A DNA stretch of 20,819 bases from Anaerolineae bacterium (GCA_016934645.1 JAFGSL010000409.1:1-20819); one strand, 5' to 3'; shown: positions 8,150-16,038, numbered from the stretch's first letter. The notes: generated by a model not told the origin, from the sequence alone. Numbers and translations: made by a program.

Positions 8150-8175
8150 AAGGGAGACCCTTTCCGACTCCCTTT
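8148..8175 (+). terminator. Overlapping alternative hairpins at the end of the URO-D-like gene
   Basis: GAAAGGG (8148-8154, overlapping the stop codon) can pair with CCCTTTC (8158-8164), a perfect 7-bp stem with loop AGA. Alternatively AAAGGGAG (8149-8156) can pair with CTCCCTTT (8168-8175), a perfect 8-bp stem. The two stems exclude each other. There is no T-run directly after, so this is not a classical terminator; it may slow polymerase or protect the 3' end. Confidence 0.3.
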
Positions 8176-8199
8176 GCGCATCCCTTCGCATTTACAACC

Positions 8200-8228
8200 T
8201 TGCCTCTTTGGTTTTTTCGTCTTATACT
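8200..8228 (+). promoter_or_regulatory. Putative sigma-70 promoter for the secreted repeat protein
   Basis: TTGCCT (8200-8205) and TATACT (8223-8228) are separated by exactly 17 nt, matching 4/6 and 5/6 of the housekeeping consensus. Transcription would start near 8235, giving a 5' leader of about 225 nt before the repeat-protein gene. The rest of the 312-nt gap (8150-8461) holds no ORF with coding character and no known riboswitch that I can recognise. A small GTTTT/AAAAC hairpin lies around 8229-8242. Confidence 0.4.
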
Positions 8229-8461
8229 GTTTTCAGGAAAACAAAACGTCTTTAGGCAACTTCGACATTTTCTACCTCACCCTCTTCCTTCGGAACAAGC
8301 TAGGTGCGTTCTGCCGTTCGGCGCTAAACGTGCTACCATCATCCAGTGCTTGGCCAACCATCCCTACGCCTTTTCCTTATCTACCGACGCTGCCGCAAAG
8401 CATCGACCTATGGGCAACGTCGCAAATTTGATATTGTCAGAGTCGTAGAAGGAGGATCATG

Positions 8462-11188
8462 ATGGAGATTTCCAGACGAACCCTCAAGCATGTGATACTC
8501 GTTATCACTGTGGTAACAGCCATAATCCTGACGCCCGCGTCGGCGGTTCAAGCGGAGCAAATTGATATTGTGGGTCCGCCTGGCAGCGAGGCCTTTGGCA
8601 CAGCGGTGACGGCCTTGCCCAACGGGAATATCGTCGTCACCGATCCTCTGTTCGATGCCGGCCTCAAAGTCGATGCCGGTGCTGTATTCCTGTATGACGG
8701 TATCAGCGGCGCACTCATCAGCCACTTCACCGGCAGCGAAGACAACGATCAGGTCGGCTCTGGCGGTGTGATGGTGTTGAGCAACGGTAACTTTGTGGTG
8801 ATGAGCCCTCAGTGGCAGGATGTCGGGGCAGTGACGTGGGGAAGTGGAGCGAGCGGCATAACCGGCACGACGGTCTCTTCCAGCAATAGCCTGGTAGGTA
8901 GCACGTATGGCGATCAAGTTGGCTACAGGGCTTTTTCTACGGGCGTGATGCCGTTGAGCAATGGCAACTATATCGTGCATAGCCCGAACTGGGACAACGG
9001 TGGGGCGATGGATGCCGGGGCGGTGACGTGGGGGGATGGAACGAACGGCACCAGTGGCGTCGTCTCCGCCGCCAACAGCCTGGTGGGTAGTTCGAGCAAT
9101 GACAATGTTGGCGAATACGATGTAGTGGAGTTAAGCAACGGTCATTACGTGGTACGGAGCGTGGATTGGGATAACGGTGGGACGTCAAATGCCGGGGCAG
9201 TGACATGGGGAAACGGAACCAGTGGGGTCAGCGGCGAGATCTCCGCCGCCAACAGCTTGGTGGGCAGCTCGAACAATGATAAGGTTGGTCGTCACCTCTT
9301 GGTAGAGTTAAGCAACAGCAACTTTGTGGTGAGCAGCCCGGACTGGAATAATGGCGCGGTATCGGATGCCGGGGCGGTGACATGGGTAGACGGGACAAGC
9401 GGTATTGCCGGTGAAGTTTCCGCTGCTAATAGCCTGGTGGGCAGTACGGCTGGTGATCAGATCGGCGGCTACAGTCTCAACTACGTGGAAGCGTTGAACA
9501 ACGGCAATTATGTGGTGATCAGTCGCAATTGGGACAACGGTGCGATAGCAGATGCCGGAGCGGTGACGTGGGCAGATGGGACGAGTGGCATCACTGGTCA
9601 AGTCTCTGCTGCCAACAGTCTGGTGGGTAGCTCGGCTGGTGATCAAGTCGGCGTCGTGAAGGCGTTGAGCAGTGGCGACTATGTGGTTAGTAGCCCGTAC
9701 TGGGATAATGGCGTGGTGACAGATACCGGGGCGATCACGTGGGGGGATGGAATGAGCGGCATCACCGGTACGGTTTCGGCTGCTAACAGCCTTGTGGGCA
9801 GCTCGACTGGCGATCAACTCGGCGAAGGTAGCGTGGTGGAGTTGAGCAACGGCAACTACGTGGTGGTCAGTCGGAACTGGGATAACGGCGGGGCAACAGA
9901 CGCCGGGGCAGTGACGTGGGTGGACGGGACGGGCGGTACCAGTGGCATAGTCTCAGCCGCCAACAGCCTGGTGGGTAGTTCGGCAGGTGACCGGATCGGC
10001 AACGTGACGGCGTTGCGTAATGGTCACTACGTGGTACGGAGCACATACTGGGATAACGGGGGGGCAGCGGACGTCGGAGCAGCGACGTGGGCAAATGGGA
10101 CGACGGGTATCACCGGCGCGGTTTCCGCTGCCAACAGCCTGGTGGGTAGTACCGCCTACGATCAAGTCGGCTGGGGCGTTGTGGAATTGAGCAACGGCAA
10201 CTACGTAGTGAGGAGCCGGAGTTGGGATAACGGTGCGGCGACGGACGCCGGAGCCGTGACATGGGGAGATGGGATGAGCGGTATTGCCGGTGTGGTTTCG
10301 TCTACCAACAGCTTGGTGGGCAGTTCGACCAATGACCAGATCGGTGCCCTCATCCCTGGCGCTGTTGTGGCATTGGCCAATGGTAACTATGTGGTGAGTT
10401 GCCCAGATTGGGACAGCGGCGGGGTGACGGATGCCGGCGCGGTGACGTGGGGCGATGGGACAAGCGGCGTTAGTGGCGAGATTTCCGCCGCCAACAGCCT
10501 GGTAGGCAGTTCGGCTGATGACCGGGTCGGCTTCAACACGAGTGGCGCGATTGAGCTGAGCACCGGCCATTATGTGGTGAGGAGCCCGGGCTGGGATAAC
10601 GGTACGGCGACGGATGCCGGCGCGGTGACGTGGGGGAATGGGACGAGCGGCATCACTGGTGTGGTCTCGTCTGCCAACAGCCTCGTGGGCAGTTCCACTG
10701 ACGATGCGGTTGGCGATGTTGTCGTGCTGAGCAACGGCAACTACCTGGTGCGTAGCCCATACTGGGATGACGGTTGGGCGATGGACGCCGGAGCAGTGAC
10801 ATGGGGAAGCGGGATGAGCGGGGTCAGTGGTGAAATCTCGTCTGCTAACAGCCTGGTGGGCAGTTCCGCCGCCGATGCGGTTGGCGAAGGCGGCGTGGTG
10901 GAGTCGGGCGACGACTATTACGTGGTGAGTAGCCCGATGTGGGATTATGGCGTCACAACGAACGCTGGGGCGGTGACGATAGGCCGGAGCGCGGACGGCG
11001 TCAGGGGGCCGATTACCAGCATAAACAGTGTCCGGGGGACAACGGCTGACGGCGGAGATGCTATGGTCTTTGATTACGACTCTATCAACAGCCAACTCGT
11101 CGTGGGACGGCCAGCCGATAACATCGTCACGCTCTTGCGCTCCTCTCAAATCTATCTCCCGCTCGTGCTCAGGAATTTCACATCGTGA
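8462..11188 (+). CDS. Secreted blade-repeat protein with Chloroflexota-type YLPLVLR C-terminus
   Basis: This exported protein of about 908 residues has a signal peptide at 1-31: charged ISRRTLKH, a hydrophobic stretch, and probable cleavage after AVQA. About 15 consecutive units of 55-63 residues follow. The core pattern is DQVG, LSNGNYVV, SPxWDNG, DAGAVTWGDGTSG and VSAANSLVGSS. The first unit (GNIVVTDPLFD, AGAVFLYDG) and the last (DGGDAMVFDYDS, LVVGRPADNI) are more FG-GAP-like, suggesting beta-propeller blades. The core repeat resembles the DUF5650 type, by recollection. The protein ends IYLPLVLRNFTS, a tail I associate with exported Chloroflexota proteins. ATG 8459 and ATG 8462 are adjacent; 8462 has better spacing (6 nt) from AAGGAGG at 8449-8455. 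Its role is probably surface adhesion or a structural scaffold. No enzymatic motif is seen. Confidence 0.85.
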   Translation: MEISRRTLKHVILVITVVTAIILTPASAVQAEQIDIVGPPGSEAFGTAVTALPNGNIVVTDPLFDAGLKVDAGAVFLYDGISGALISHFTGSEDNDQVGSGGVMVLSNGNFVVMSPQWQDVGAVTWGSGASGITGTTVSSSNSLVGSTYGDQVGYRAFSTGVMPLSNGNYIVHSPNWDNGGAMDAGAVTWGDGTNGTSGVVSAANSLVGSSSNDNVGEYDVVELSNGHYVVRSVDWDNGGTSNAGAVTWGNGTSGVSGEISAANSLVGSSNNDKVGRHLLVELSNSNFVVSSPDWNNGAVSDAGAVTWVDGTSGIAGEVSAANSLVGSTAGDQIGGYSLNYVEALNNGNYVVISRNWDNGAIADAGAVTWADGTSGITGQVSAANSLVGSSAGDQVGVVKALSSGDYVVSSPYWDNGVVTDTGAITWGDGMSGITGTVSAANSLVGSSTGDQLGEGSVVELSNGNYVVVSRNWDNGGATDAGAVTWVDGTGGTSGIVSAANSLVGSSAGDRIGNVTALRNGHYVVRSTYWDNGGAADVGAATWANGTTGITGAVSAANSLVGSTAYDQVGWGVVELSNGNYVVRSRSWDNGAATDAGAVTWGDGMSGIAGVVSSTNSLVGSSTNDQIGALIPGAVVALANGNYVVSCPDWDSGGVTDAGAVTWGDGTSGVSGEISAANSLVGSSADDRVGFNTSGAIELSTGHYVVRSPGWDNGTATDAGAVTWGNGTSGITGVVSSANSLVGSSTDDAVGDVVVLSNGNYLVRSPYWDDGWAMDAGAVTWGSGMSGVSGEISSANSLVGSSAADAVGEGGVVESGDDYYVVSSPMWDYGVTTNAGAVTIGRSADGVRGPITSINSVRGTTADGGDAMVFDYDSINSQLVVGRPADNIVTLLRSSQIYLPLVLRNFTS
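8741..11037 (+). repeat. Tandem array coding for 13 core blade units of about 170-190 bp
   Basis: The array codes the 13 WDNG/AGAVTWG units of the secreted protein. Diagnostic words recur at DNA level, such as GCCAACAGCCTGGTGGGTAG and variants of GCCGGGGCGGTGACGTGG, while the variable loops between them differ in length. The first unit of the array (SPQWQDVGAVTWG) lacks the DNGxxxDA segment, an in-frame deletion relative to the others. Synonymous differences among units indicate an old array rather than a recent duplication. The same periodicity creates long antisense reading frames that are not genes. Confidence 0.85.
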
Positions 11189-11255
11189 GTCAATGTTTCC
11201 CAACCTCCTGATCTTCTCAGTAGGCGGCTATGCACAATCAGCAAAGGTAATGGAG

Positions 11256-11726
11256 ATGAATGAAAACGACCTGAGATTTATGCGAGTGGCAATCGGTGTG
11301 GCAAGAAAAGCCAGGGCCAAAGGCAACCATCCTTTCGGAGCGATCCTGGTCGATGAACAGGGGCACATCCTTATGGAAGCGGAAAACACGGTGGTCACTG
11401 ACCAGGACTGTACCGGACACGCAGAGACCAATCTGATGAGGCAAGCAAGTAAAGCCTATGACCGTGATTTTCTCGCACGATGCACGCTATACGCCAGTAC
11501 AGAACCTTGTCCTATGTGTGCCGGTGCAATATTTTGGGGAAATGTAAGACGGGTAGTCTATGGATTGAGCGAGGAAGGCCTCTATGCGATGACAGGCGAG
11601 GACACCGGAGAAGTGCTTGACGTGCCATGCCGGGAACTGCTGGGAAAGGGAAAGAAACCGGTCGAGGTCATCGGGCCTGTGCTAGAAGAAGAGGCGAGAA
11701 CTGTACACGAAGGATTCTGGCTGTAG
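11256..11726 (+). CDS. Zinc-dependent nucleoside deaminase (CDA fold, guanine deaminase/TadA-like)
   Basis: This 156-residue cytoplasmic deaminase hydrolyses an exocyclic amino group on a base or nucleoside. The motif set is complete: HPFGAILVD in the substrate pocket, GHAETN with zinc ligand H55 and proton-shuttle E57, and PCPMC with zinc ligands C85 and C88, followed by AGAIFWGNVRRVVYGL. The overall pattern fits the guanine deaminase/tRNA adenosine deaminase branch of PF00383. The C-terminus EVIGPVLEEEARTVHEGFW differs from typical TadA, so a free base or nucleoside substrate is more likely than tRNA. I chose ATG 11256 because AAAGG (11243-11247) sits 8 nt upstream and the length then equals the family norm; ATG 11250 is also in frame but too close. 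The frame is open upstream to 11028 only because it overlaps the repeat-protein gene. Confidence 0.87.
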   Translation: MNENDLRFMRVAIGVARKARAKGNHPFGAILVDEQGHILMEAENTVVTDQDCTGHAETNLMRQASKAYDRDFLARCTLYASTEPCPMCAGAIFWGNVRRVVYGLSEEGLYAMTGEDTGEVLDVPCRELLGKGKKPVEVIGPVLEEEARTVHEGFWL

Positions 11727-11863
11727 AAGTCATAGGCAGGATTTGTACAAGAAAACGGGTAGGCAAAGACAAAGATTAATCGGGGAGGGGTGAGTCCGCT
11801 AACATCTGCTTGGCGATTGCTCCATCGTTGTCTGTAGAGATCAAAATGAAAGGAGGTGTGCAA

Positions 11864-12853
11864 ATGACGCGAAAGACTTTGGAGGAATTCTTGTTTGGGG
11901 AAGAGGGTGTGGAGCGCCTTATCCACGAGAGGGAGTACAAACGGGCGCTTGAAGCCATCTACGAAGAAGGAGACCTGTACCCCGAACTTGTCCGGATGAT
12001 GACGTACCGTCATATATGCCTGAATGCGATGCTAGGTGAGACGGCGGGGGCACTGCACTTGTTAGAAGAAGCATTGGAGGCGGGCATCTACTTCCCGGCG
12101 ATGGTGTTGGGCCCGGAAGGAACGGGCGATCCGGGCAATCCGTTGACGCTTGCGTCAATGGAGGGACTTCCTACGTTCAAACGATTGAGATCTGAGCATC
12201 AGGCCAGGTATGAGGAAACGATGGAGCAAGCGCCGCCGGTTCTGGTCACGGTTGAGCCATCACATCCACAGACAGAGCCTCCGCCCCTGCTGTTCGTGAC
12301 GCATGGGAACAACAGCAACGTCGAGAGCGAGATCGATTACTATCGCCCTGTGACGGAGTGGGGCTGGCTGCTGGCGATGCCGCAGTCGTCACAGCCCTGG
12401 GATGTAGAAGGGCGCTACGTTTGGGGTGATTGGGAGGTGACAAGCCGTCAGTTGGAGAAGTATTGGGAGTTGCTGAACCAACAGGCGGAGTACGACGCGA
12501 AACGAATTGTAACCGCGGGTATTTCTAAAGGTGGAGAAGTCGCGGTATGGCTGGCGATGAGCGGTAAGGTTCCAGCGCGGGGCTTTGTGGCTGTAGCACC
12601 CGGAGGGCCACGCATCGAGGATCCGCAAAAGCTGCTTCCATTGGTAGAATCGAGTCGTGAGCGGGGCATACGAGGATACTTGATTGTTGGTAAACAGGAC
12701 ACCTACTGTTATGAATCGACGATGAGACTGGCAGCGTTTCTTAGGAAGCAGGACATTCCACACGAGGTGGAGATACATCCTGGTCTGCAGCACTGGTTCC
12801 CACCCGACTTCGAGCAGAGTCTAGGGCGTGGGCTTGAGTTCGTCGTAGGCTGA
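11864..12853 (+). CDS. Alpha/beta hydrolase with helical N-terminal region
   Basis: This 329-residue predicted cytoplasmic serine hydrolase has no signal peptide. Residues about 135-329 form the alpha/beta-hydrolase fold. LLFVTHGNNSN provides the oxyanion region, GISKGGEVA the nucleophile elbow (S221), VGKQDTY the acid (D279) and GLQHWFP the catalytic histidine (H310), so the triad is complete. The esterase/dienelactone-hydrolase-like branch is most similar. Residues about 1-130 are helical and contain a TPR-like pair around REYKRALEAIYEEG and ALHLLEEALEAGIYFP, which may bind a partner or gate the active site. ATG 11864 has a strong AGGAGG (11851-11856, spacing 7); an in-frame earlier ATG at 11810 lacks one. 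It lies 137 nt after the deaminase. Its substrate is unknown. Confidence 0.82.
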   Translation: MTRKTLEEFLFGEEGVERLIHEREYKRALEAIYEEGDLYPELVRMMTYRHICLNAMLGETAGALHLLEEALEAGIYFPAMVLGPEGTGDPGNPLTLASMEGLPTFKRLRSEHQARYEETMEQAPPVLVTVEPSHPQTEPPPLLFVTHGNNSNVESEIDYYRPVTEWGWLLAMPQSSQPWDVEGRYVWGDWEVTSRQLEKYWELLNQQAEYDAKRIVTAGISKGGEVAVWLAMSGKVPARGFVAVAPGGPRIEDPQKLLPLVESSRERGIRGYLIVGKQDTYCYESTMRLAAFLRKQDIPHEVEIHPGLQHWFPPDFEQSLGRGLEFVVG

Positions 12854-13152
12854 GACCCTTCAGTTGGGCAGCCAGTCGTTTAGCAATTTCGTGATCAGCG
12901 AAAGAGATATGGGCAGTTCCAAGAATGCAGAGAATGTGAAATTGGGGCTAGGAGAGCACTCGATAGCTGAGGAACTACGATGTGTGAGCTTGGGGAGGGT
13001 GTCGAGATATGCGTATTTTCCACGAGCACAAGGGATCTCGACGCTAGTATTCGAAAATTCCGTTGGGTGAGGGGCGAGGTGGAAGACGACTCAACTTGTG
13101 AGGACTTACGAGCTAAAGACGGCAATGTTGAACTCAATTAAGGAGGTGTGAG
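12854..13152 (+). other. Non-coding gap before the FG-GAP protein gene
   Basis: This 299-nt stretch between the hydrolase and the FG-GAP protein contains a 68-codon open frame (12864-13070) with no ribosome binding site, no recognisable domain and no coding bias. I see no convincing promoter, terminator or RNA element. The strong AGGAGG at 13141-13146 belongs to the next gene. Confidence 0.5.
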
Positions 13153-15132
13153 ATGAAATCTAGACGTGTATGGCTGGTTTTGCTTGTCGTTGGGTTCGTT
13201 CTCATGCCGGACGTTGTCATCGCAGAAGGCGGGCCACCGGGGCTGACCGGCGGATTCCTCGAGAGTAGCACGGCGAGCGTACAAGGTGAGTTCTTCGATC
13301 AGGCCGTGGGTCAATCCATTGCCATTGCCGGCGATGTCAATGGCGACGGTTTTGACGATGTGTTGGTCGGCGCGCCCGGCAACCTGGAATCCACCGAGTA
13401 CAAGGGCCAGGTGTGGCTGTTTTTGGGCGGGAAGGAGCAGTGGCATCTCGACCTGGACAGCGTCTGGGCCGATGTGGTTTTCTATGGTGAGACATTTGGC
13501 GATTGGGCAGGATTTAGCGTTGCTGGCGCTGGCGATGTGAACGACGATGGCTATGATGACATTGTGATCGGCGCCCCACAAAGTAACGATGATGACGGCA
13601 AAGTCTACCTCGTACTTGGTGGCTCGGATCTCCCCGAAATCCATGATTTTGACCTGAGCACGGCTGCTGCGATCTTTACCGGGAACGGTGGGGAATTAGC
13701 GGGCTGGAGCGTGAGTTCGGCAGGCGATATGAACGGCGATGGCTTTGACGATGTGCTGATTGGTGCACCAAATGATATGTTTGGGCTTGGGCGAGCTTAT
13801 CTGGTATTGGGCAGCGTGACGCCTGAAAGCTTTAGCCTGAATGCTGCCGACGCCATCTACGAAGCCAGGCTTGCGGGTGACCGTGCGGGAAACAGCGTCG
13901 CTGGTGTGGGGGATACGAATGGGGATGGTCTGGATGATCTCCTCATCGGCGCTCCCGATGCAGCCTCGCAAAATGGAGAGGCCTACTTGGTCTTGGGCAA
14001 TTACGGGCCATTCTCGTATACACTTAGCCTGTCTAATGCTGATCGTATTTACTCTGGATTGACCGGGCAATTGCTGGGGACCGCCGTCACAGGAGCGGGT
14101 GACGTCAATGGGGATGGGTTCGCCGATCTCTTGGTCAGCTTTGTGAGAGATTTTGGCGGAGCCTATCTCATCCTGGGTGCTTCCACCCCTAAGGCGAACT
14201 GTACGCTGGACTTCTGCACTGACGAAGGGTACCGGGGATCGACAAGCAGCAATACCGGGGGACGGATTGCTGGCGTAGGGGACGTCAATGCCGATGGCTA
14301 TGCGGATATCCTTATCGGAGCTTGCAACTACGATGAAGGGGATGGCACCGGGCGCGCTTCCCTGGTGTTGGGCCATTCTAACCCCTCTAGCGTGAAGACA
14401 CTGTCCGACGATGCTGACGCGCACTACGTGGGAATGGTTGCTGCAGAACAGGCCTGCGTCACACAGGCCGGATCGGGGGACGTGAACGGCGACGGATTGA
14501 GTGATATGGGCATCGGGTCGCCGGGCTGGAACGGCAAAACGGGGAGAGCGTATCTCGTTTTCGCCGACACCACATCGGCCGTTGCTGCGCGGTATCGTGC
14601 GATAAACCTTGAAGGTAGAGGGCAAGACAAAGCGATCGGCCAAAGCGATGTGGCGGTCGCCAATTACTCCGGAGCCTCGACTGCGCCCGGATCGGTCTAC
14701 GTGACGCGCCATTTTCGCCATACGTGCAGCACGCAGTTCGCGACGAACGGCCTTTTGTGGACCGTAGAACGGCACCATGGCGGGGACCCTACGCTCGCCC
14801 TTATTTTTGAGTACAATGATTGGCAGATCGTTGACTGGCCTGAATTTGAACTCAGGCTCTGGTATCGGGAACGTCCTTGCCAGGCTTGGATCGAAGATGT
14901 CGGCGCTGAGCTGAATATGGACGTCAACCGCATTATGGGGAGTCCGAGTGCATTCTCCTATCGCGAATACACGATTGCCCCCGCGCAACCCAGTCCAACG
15001 ATGTCGGGTACAACCACGTTTGCAGCGAATTCATCGTCCCGGCTGCCCGGGTGGATGATCGTGGGCGCGGTGGTCCTGAGTGGGGCATCGTTGGTCATCG
15101 AGTGGCAACGAAAGCGACATCGACAAGCGTGA
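13153..15132 (+). CDS. FG-GAP seven-blade propeller surface protein with C-terminal membrane anchor
   Basis: This 659-residue exported protein has a signal peptide (about 1-24, KSRRVWLVLLVV core, likely cut after VIA). Seven FG-GAP/integrin-alpha-type repeats follow, each with an EF-hand-like calcium loop of DxNxDGxxD type. The loop sequences run AGDVNGDGFDD (first, D61), AGDVNDDGYDD, AGDMNGDGFDD, VGDTNGDGLDD, AGDVNGDGFAD, VGDVNADGYAD and SGDVNGDGLSD (last, D443). Seven such units make a complete beta-propeller. A non-propeller domain with several cysteines and tryptophans follows (about 500-610), then a Ser/Thr/Pro-containing spacer and one membrane helix (about 633-650) ending in the basic tail EWQRKRHRQA. 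It is therefore probably displayed outside and held by its C-terminus. AGGAGG (13141-13146) sets ATG 13153. A role in adhesion or ligand binding is likely; the ligand is unknown. Confidence 0.88.
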   Translation: MKSRRVWLVLLVVGFVLMPDVVIAEGGPPGLTGGFLESSTASVQGEFFDQAVGQSIAIAGDVNGDGFDDVLVGAPGNLESTEYKGQVWLFLGGKEQWHLDLDSVWADVVFYGETFGDWAGFSVAGAGDVNDDGYDDIVIGAPQSNDDDGKVYLVLGGSDLPEIHDFDLSTAAAIFTGNGGELAGWSVSSAGDMNGDGFDDVLIGAPNDMFGLGRAYLVLGSVTPESFSLNAADAIYEARLAGDRAGNSVAGVGDTNGDGLDDLLIGAPDAASQNGEAYLVLGNYGPFSYTLSLSNADRIYSGLTGQLLGTAVTGAGDVNGDGFADLLVSFVRDFGGAYLILGASTPKANCTLDFCTDEGYRGSTSSNTGGRIAGVGDVNADGYADILIGACNYDEGDGTGRASLVLGHSNPSSVKTLSDDADAHYVGMVAAEQACVTQAGSGDVNGDGLSDMGIGSPGWNGKTGRAYLVFADTTSAVAARYRAINLEGRGQDKAIGQSDVAVANYSGASTAPGSVYVTRHFRHTCSTQFATNGLLWTVERHHGGDPTLALIFEYNDWQIVDWPEFELRLWYRERPCQAWIEDVGAELNMDVNRIMGSPSAFSYREYTIAPAQPSPTMSGTTTFAANSSSRLPGWMIVGAVVLSGASLVIEWQRKRHRQA

Positions 15133-15198
15133 GCGGCTGCGGCTTTACTTTCGTACTACTAGCGGAGATTGGTAGGGGTACAGTCAAAGCAAGGTGCG

Positions 15199-15218
15199 AC
15201 TCCTGGGGGAAGGAGTTT
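15199..15218 (+). terminator. Hairpin with short T-run after the FG-GAP gene
   Basis: ACTCCT (15199-15204), loop GGGGGA and AGGAGT (15211-15216) form a perfect 6-bp stem followed by only a couple of Ts. It lies 66 nt after the stop codon of the FG-GAP protein and upstream of the next promoter. It is a weak candidate terminator. Confidence 0.25.
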
Positions 15219-15262
15219 AGCGGTGTATTGAACCAGGAAAAGGCTGACAACCTGCGTACGAC

Positions 15263-15291
15263 TTGTCCCTCTCTTTCTTTCCCTCTATAAT
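15263..15291 (+). promoter_or_regulatory. Strong sigma-70 promoter for the membrane protein/AKR/acyltransferase operon
   Basis: TTGTCC (15263-15268) and a perfect TATAAT (15286-15291) are separated by 17 nt, the optimal spacing. The spacer is pyrimidine-rich. Transcription would begin near 15298, leaving about 200 nt of leader before ATG 15499. This is the best promoter match in the window and marks the start of a separate transcription unit. Confidence 0.6.
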
Positions 15292-15308
15292 GCTTATGTA
15301 CCAAAAGC

Positions 15309-15472
15309 CACCCCGCGACGCTGATCCAATCCGGGGTGTCGATGATCGGCGACGTCTGTGTTATGGTGAGTTGATCGCACTCACCTTCCGCGTGTCAAAC
15401 GGGTTCTGAGTGGTCCCGATGCCGCTCATTTGAGAGAAATGCAACCTTCCTCGAGAAAAACGCGTTTCTCTC
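15309..15472 (+). promoter_or_regulatory. Hairpin-rich 5' leader (possible cis-regulatory RNA)
   Basis: Four consecutive stems fill this leader. CACCCCG/CGGGGTG pairs 15309-15315 with 15332-15338. GGTGAGT/ACTCACC pairs 15365-15371 with 15379-15385. GAGTGG/CCGCTC (one G-U) pairs 15408-15413 with 15422-15427. GAGAGAAATG/CGTTTCTCTC (one G-U) pairs 15432-15441 with 15463-15472. The last stem ends 14 nt before the AAGGAG of the next gene and no long T-run follows any stem. I recognise no known riboswitch class. The density of exact pairing suggests a structured leader RNA, but compensatory changes in relatives are needed to establish it. Confidence 0.4.
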
Positions 15473-15498
15473 CGGCGCTATTCGTAAAGGAGAAGAAT

Positions 15499-16038
15499 AT
15501 GCTATCGAGGGTTTCAGACAGCTTGTATACTTGGGCCAAAGGCTGGCTGATTCTGTCTATCATTGCCGCATTTGTGCTGCTAGTTAGCCTACCTCTCGCA
15601 GATCCTGCCCTGGTTAGCGCGAGTTTGGACGGGCGATTTGGCTACACACCAGAACAGGCGTTTTCGGCGGTGGCTTCCTACGGTCACAATGGCCGTGTCC
15701 AGATGATCTGGATCCATTTGGGGGACTTTGCCCTCATCACTCTCTACACATCCATGTTCTGTTTGTCCATTTCATGGTTTTTCCAACGCGGCTTCAAGCT
15801 CGATAGCAGCATGCGAAGACTAAATCTCGTTCCGCTCCTCGGGGGATGCTTCGATGCGCTGGAAAACATCTGGATCATAACGATGCTCTTGGTCTATCCG
15901 GCTCAACCTACAGCCGTGGCTTGGCTGTCGACTCTCTCGACGATGAGCAAATACATCATGGGCATTCCAATTGTTTTGCTACTGCTCATTGGGTTGGTCA
16001 AAGCAGCCATGAACAGGTTCAAGGTTCAGGAAGCGTAA
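15499..16038 (+). CDS. Four-helix membrane protein of unknown function
   Basis: This 179-residue protein has four predicted membrane helices: about residues 14-35 (WLILSIIAAFVLLVSLPLA), 72-95 (IHLGDFALITLYTSMFCLSISWF), 105-131 (VPLLGGCFDALENIWIITMLLVY) and 147-170 (IMGIPIVLLLLIGLV). Helix 1 is followed by an extracytoplasmic loop with YTPEQAFSAVASYGHNGRVQ. Polar residues inside the membrane (HLGD in helix 2; CFDALEN in helix 3) could form a binding or channel site. I do not recognise the family. ATG 15499 follows AAGGAG (15487-15492) by 6 nt; an in-frame upstream codon at 15430 would extend into the leader hairpins and is not supported. Its stop overlaps the start of the reductase (TAATG), so it is translationally coupled to it. 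Confidence 0.8.
   Translation: MLSRVSDSLYTWAKGWLILSIIAAFVLLVSLPLADPALVSASLDGRFGYTPEQAFSAVASYGHNGRVQMIWIHLGDFALITLYTSMFCLSISWFFQRGFKLDSSMRRLNLVPLLGGCFDALENIWIITMLLVYPAQPTAVAWLSTLSTMSKYIMGIPIVLLLLIGLVKAAMNRFKVQEA

Noticed and set aside
8741..11037. Regular spacing of repeated DNA words that could suggest a CRISPR-like array
   Set aside because: The repeats are in frame, encode a continuous protein and have units of about 170-190 bp, not short direct repeats with unique spacers.
9953..11203. Long antisense reading frame (416 codons) opposite the secreted repeat protein, with similar ones at 9308-9817
   Set aside because: It mirrors the repeat periodicity of the sense gene, has low-complexity His/Arg/Pro-rich composition and no ribosome binding site or domain.
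11028..11255. Extended N-terminus of the deaminase frame overlapping the repeat-protein gene
   Set aside because: The overlap is out of frame with the repeat-protein gene and reads as non-protein sequence; the deaminase core starts at 11256 with normal length.
12864..13070. 68-codon open frame in the gap before the FG-GAP gene
   Set aside because: No ribosome binding site, no recognisable motif and composition unlike the neighbouring genes.
15846..16037. Extended N-terminus of the aldo/keto reductase inside the membrane-protein gene
   Set aside because: The family begins at MELRRLGRSG and the TAATG junction gives a natural coupled start at 16038.
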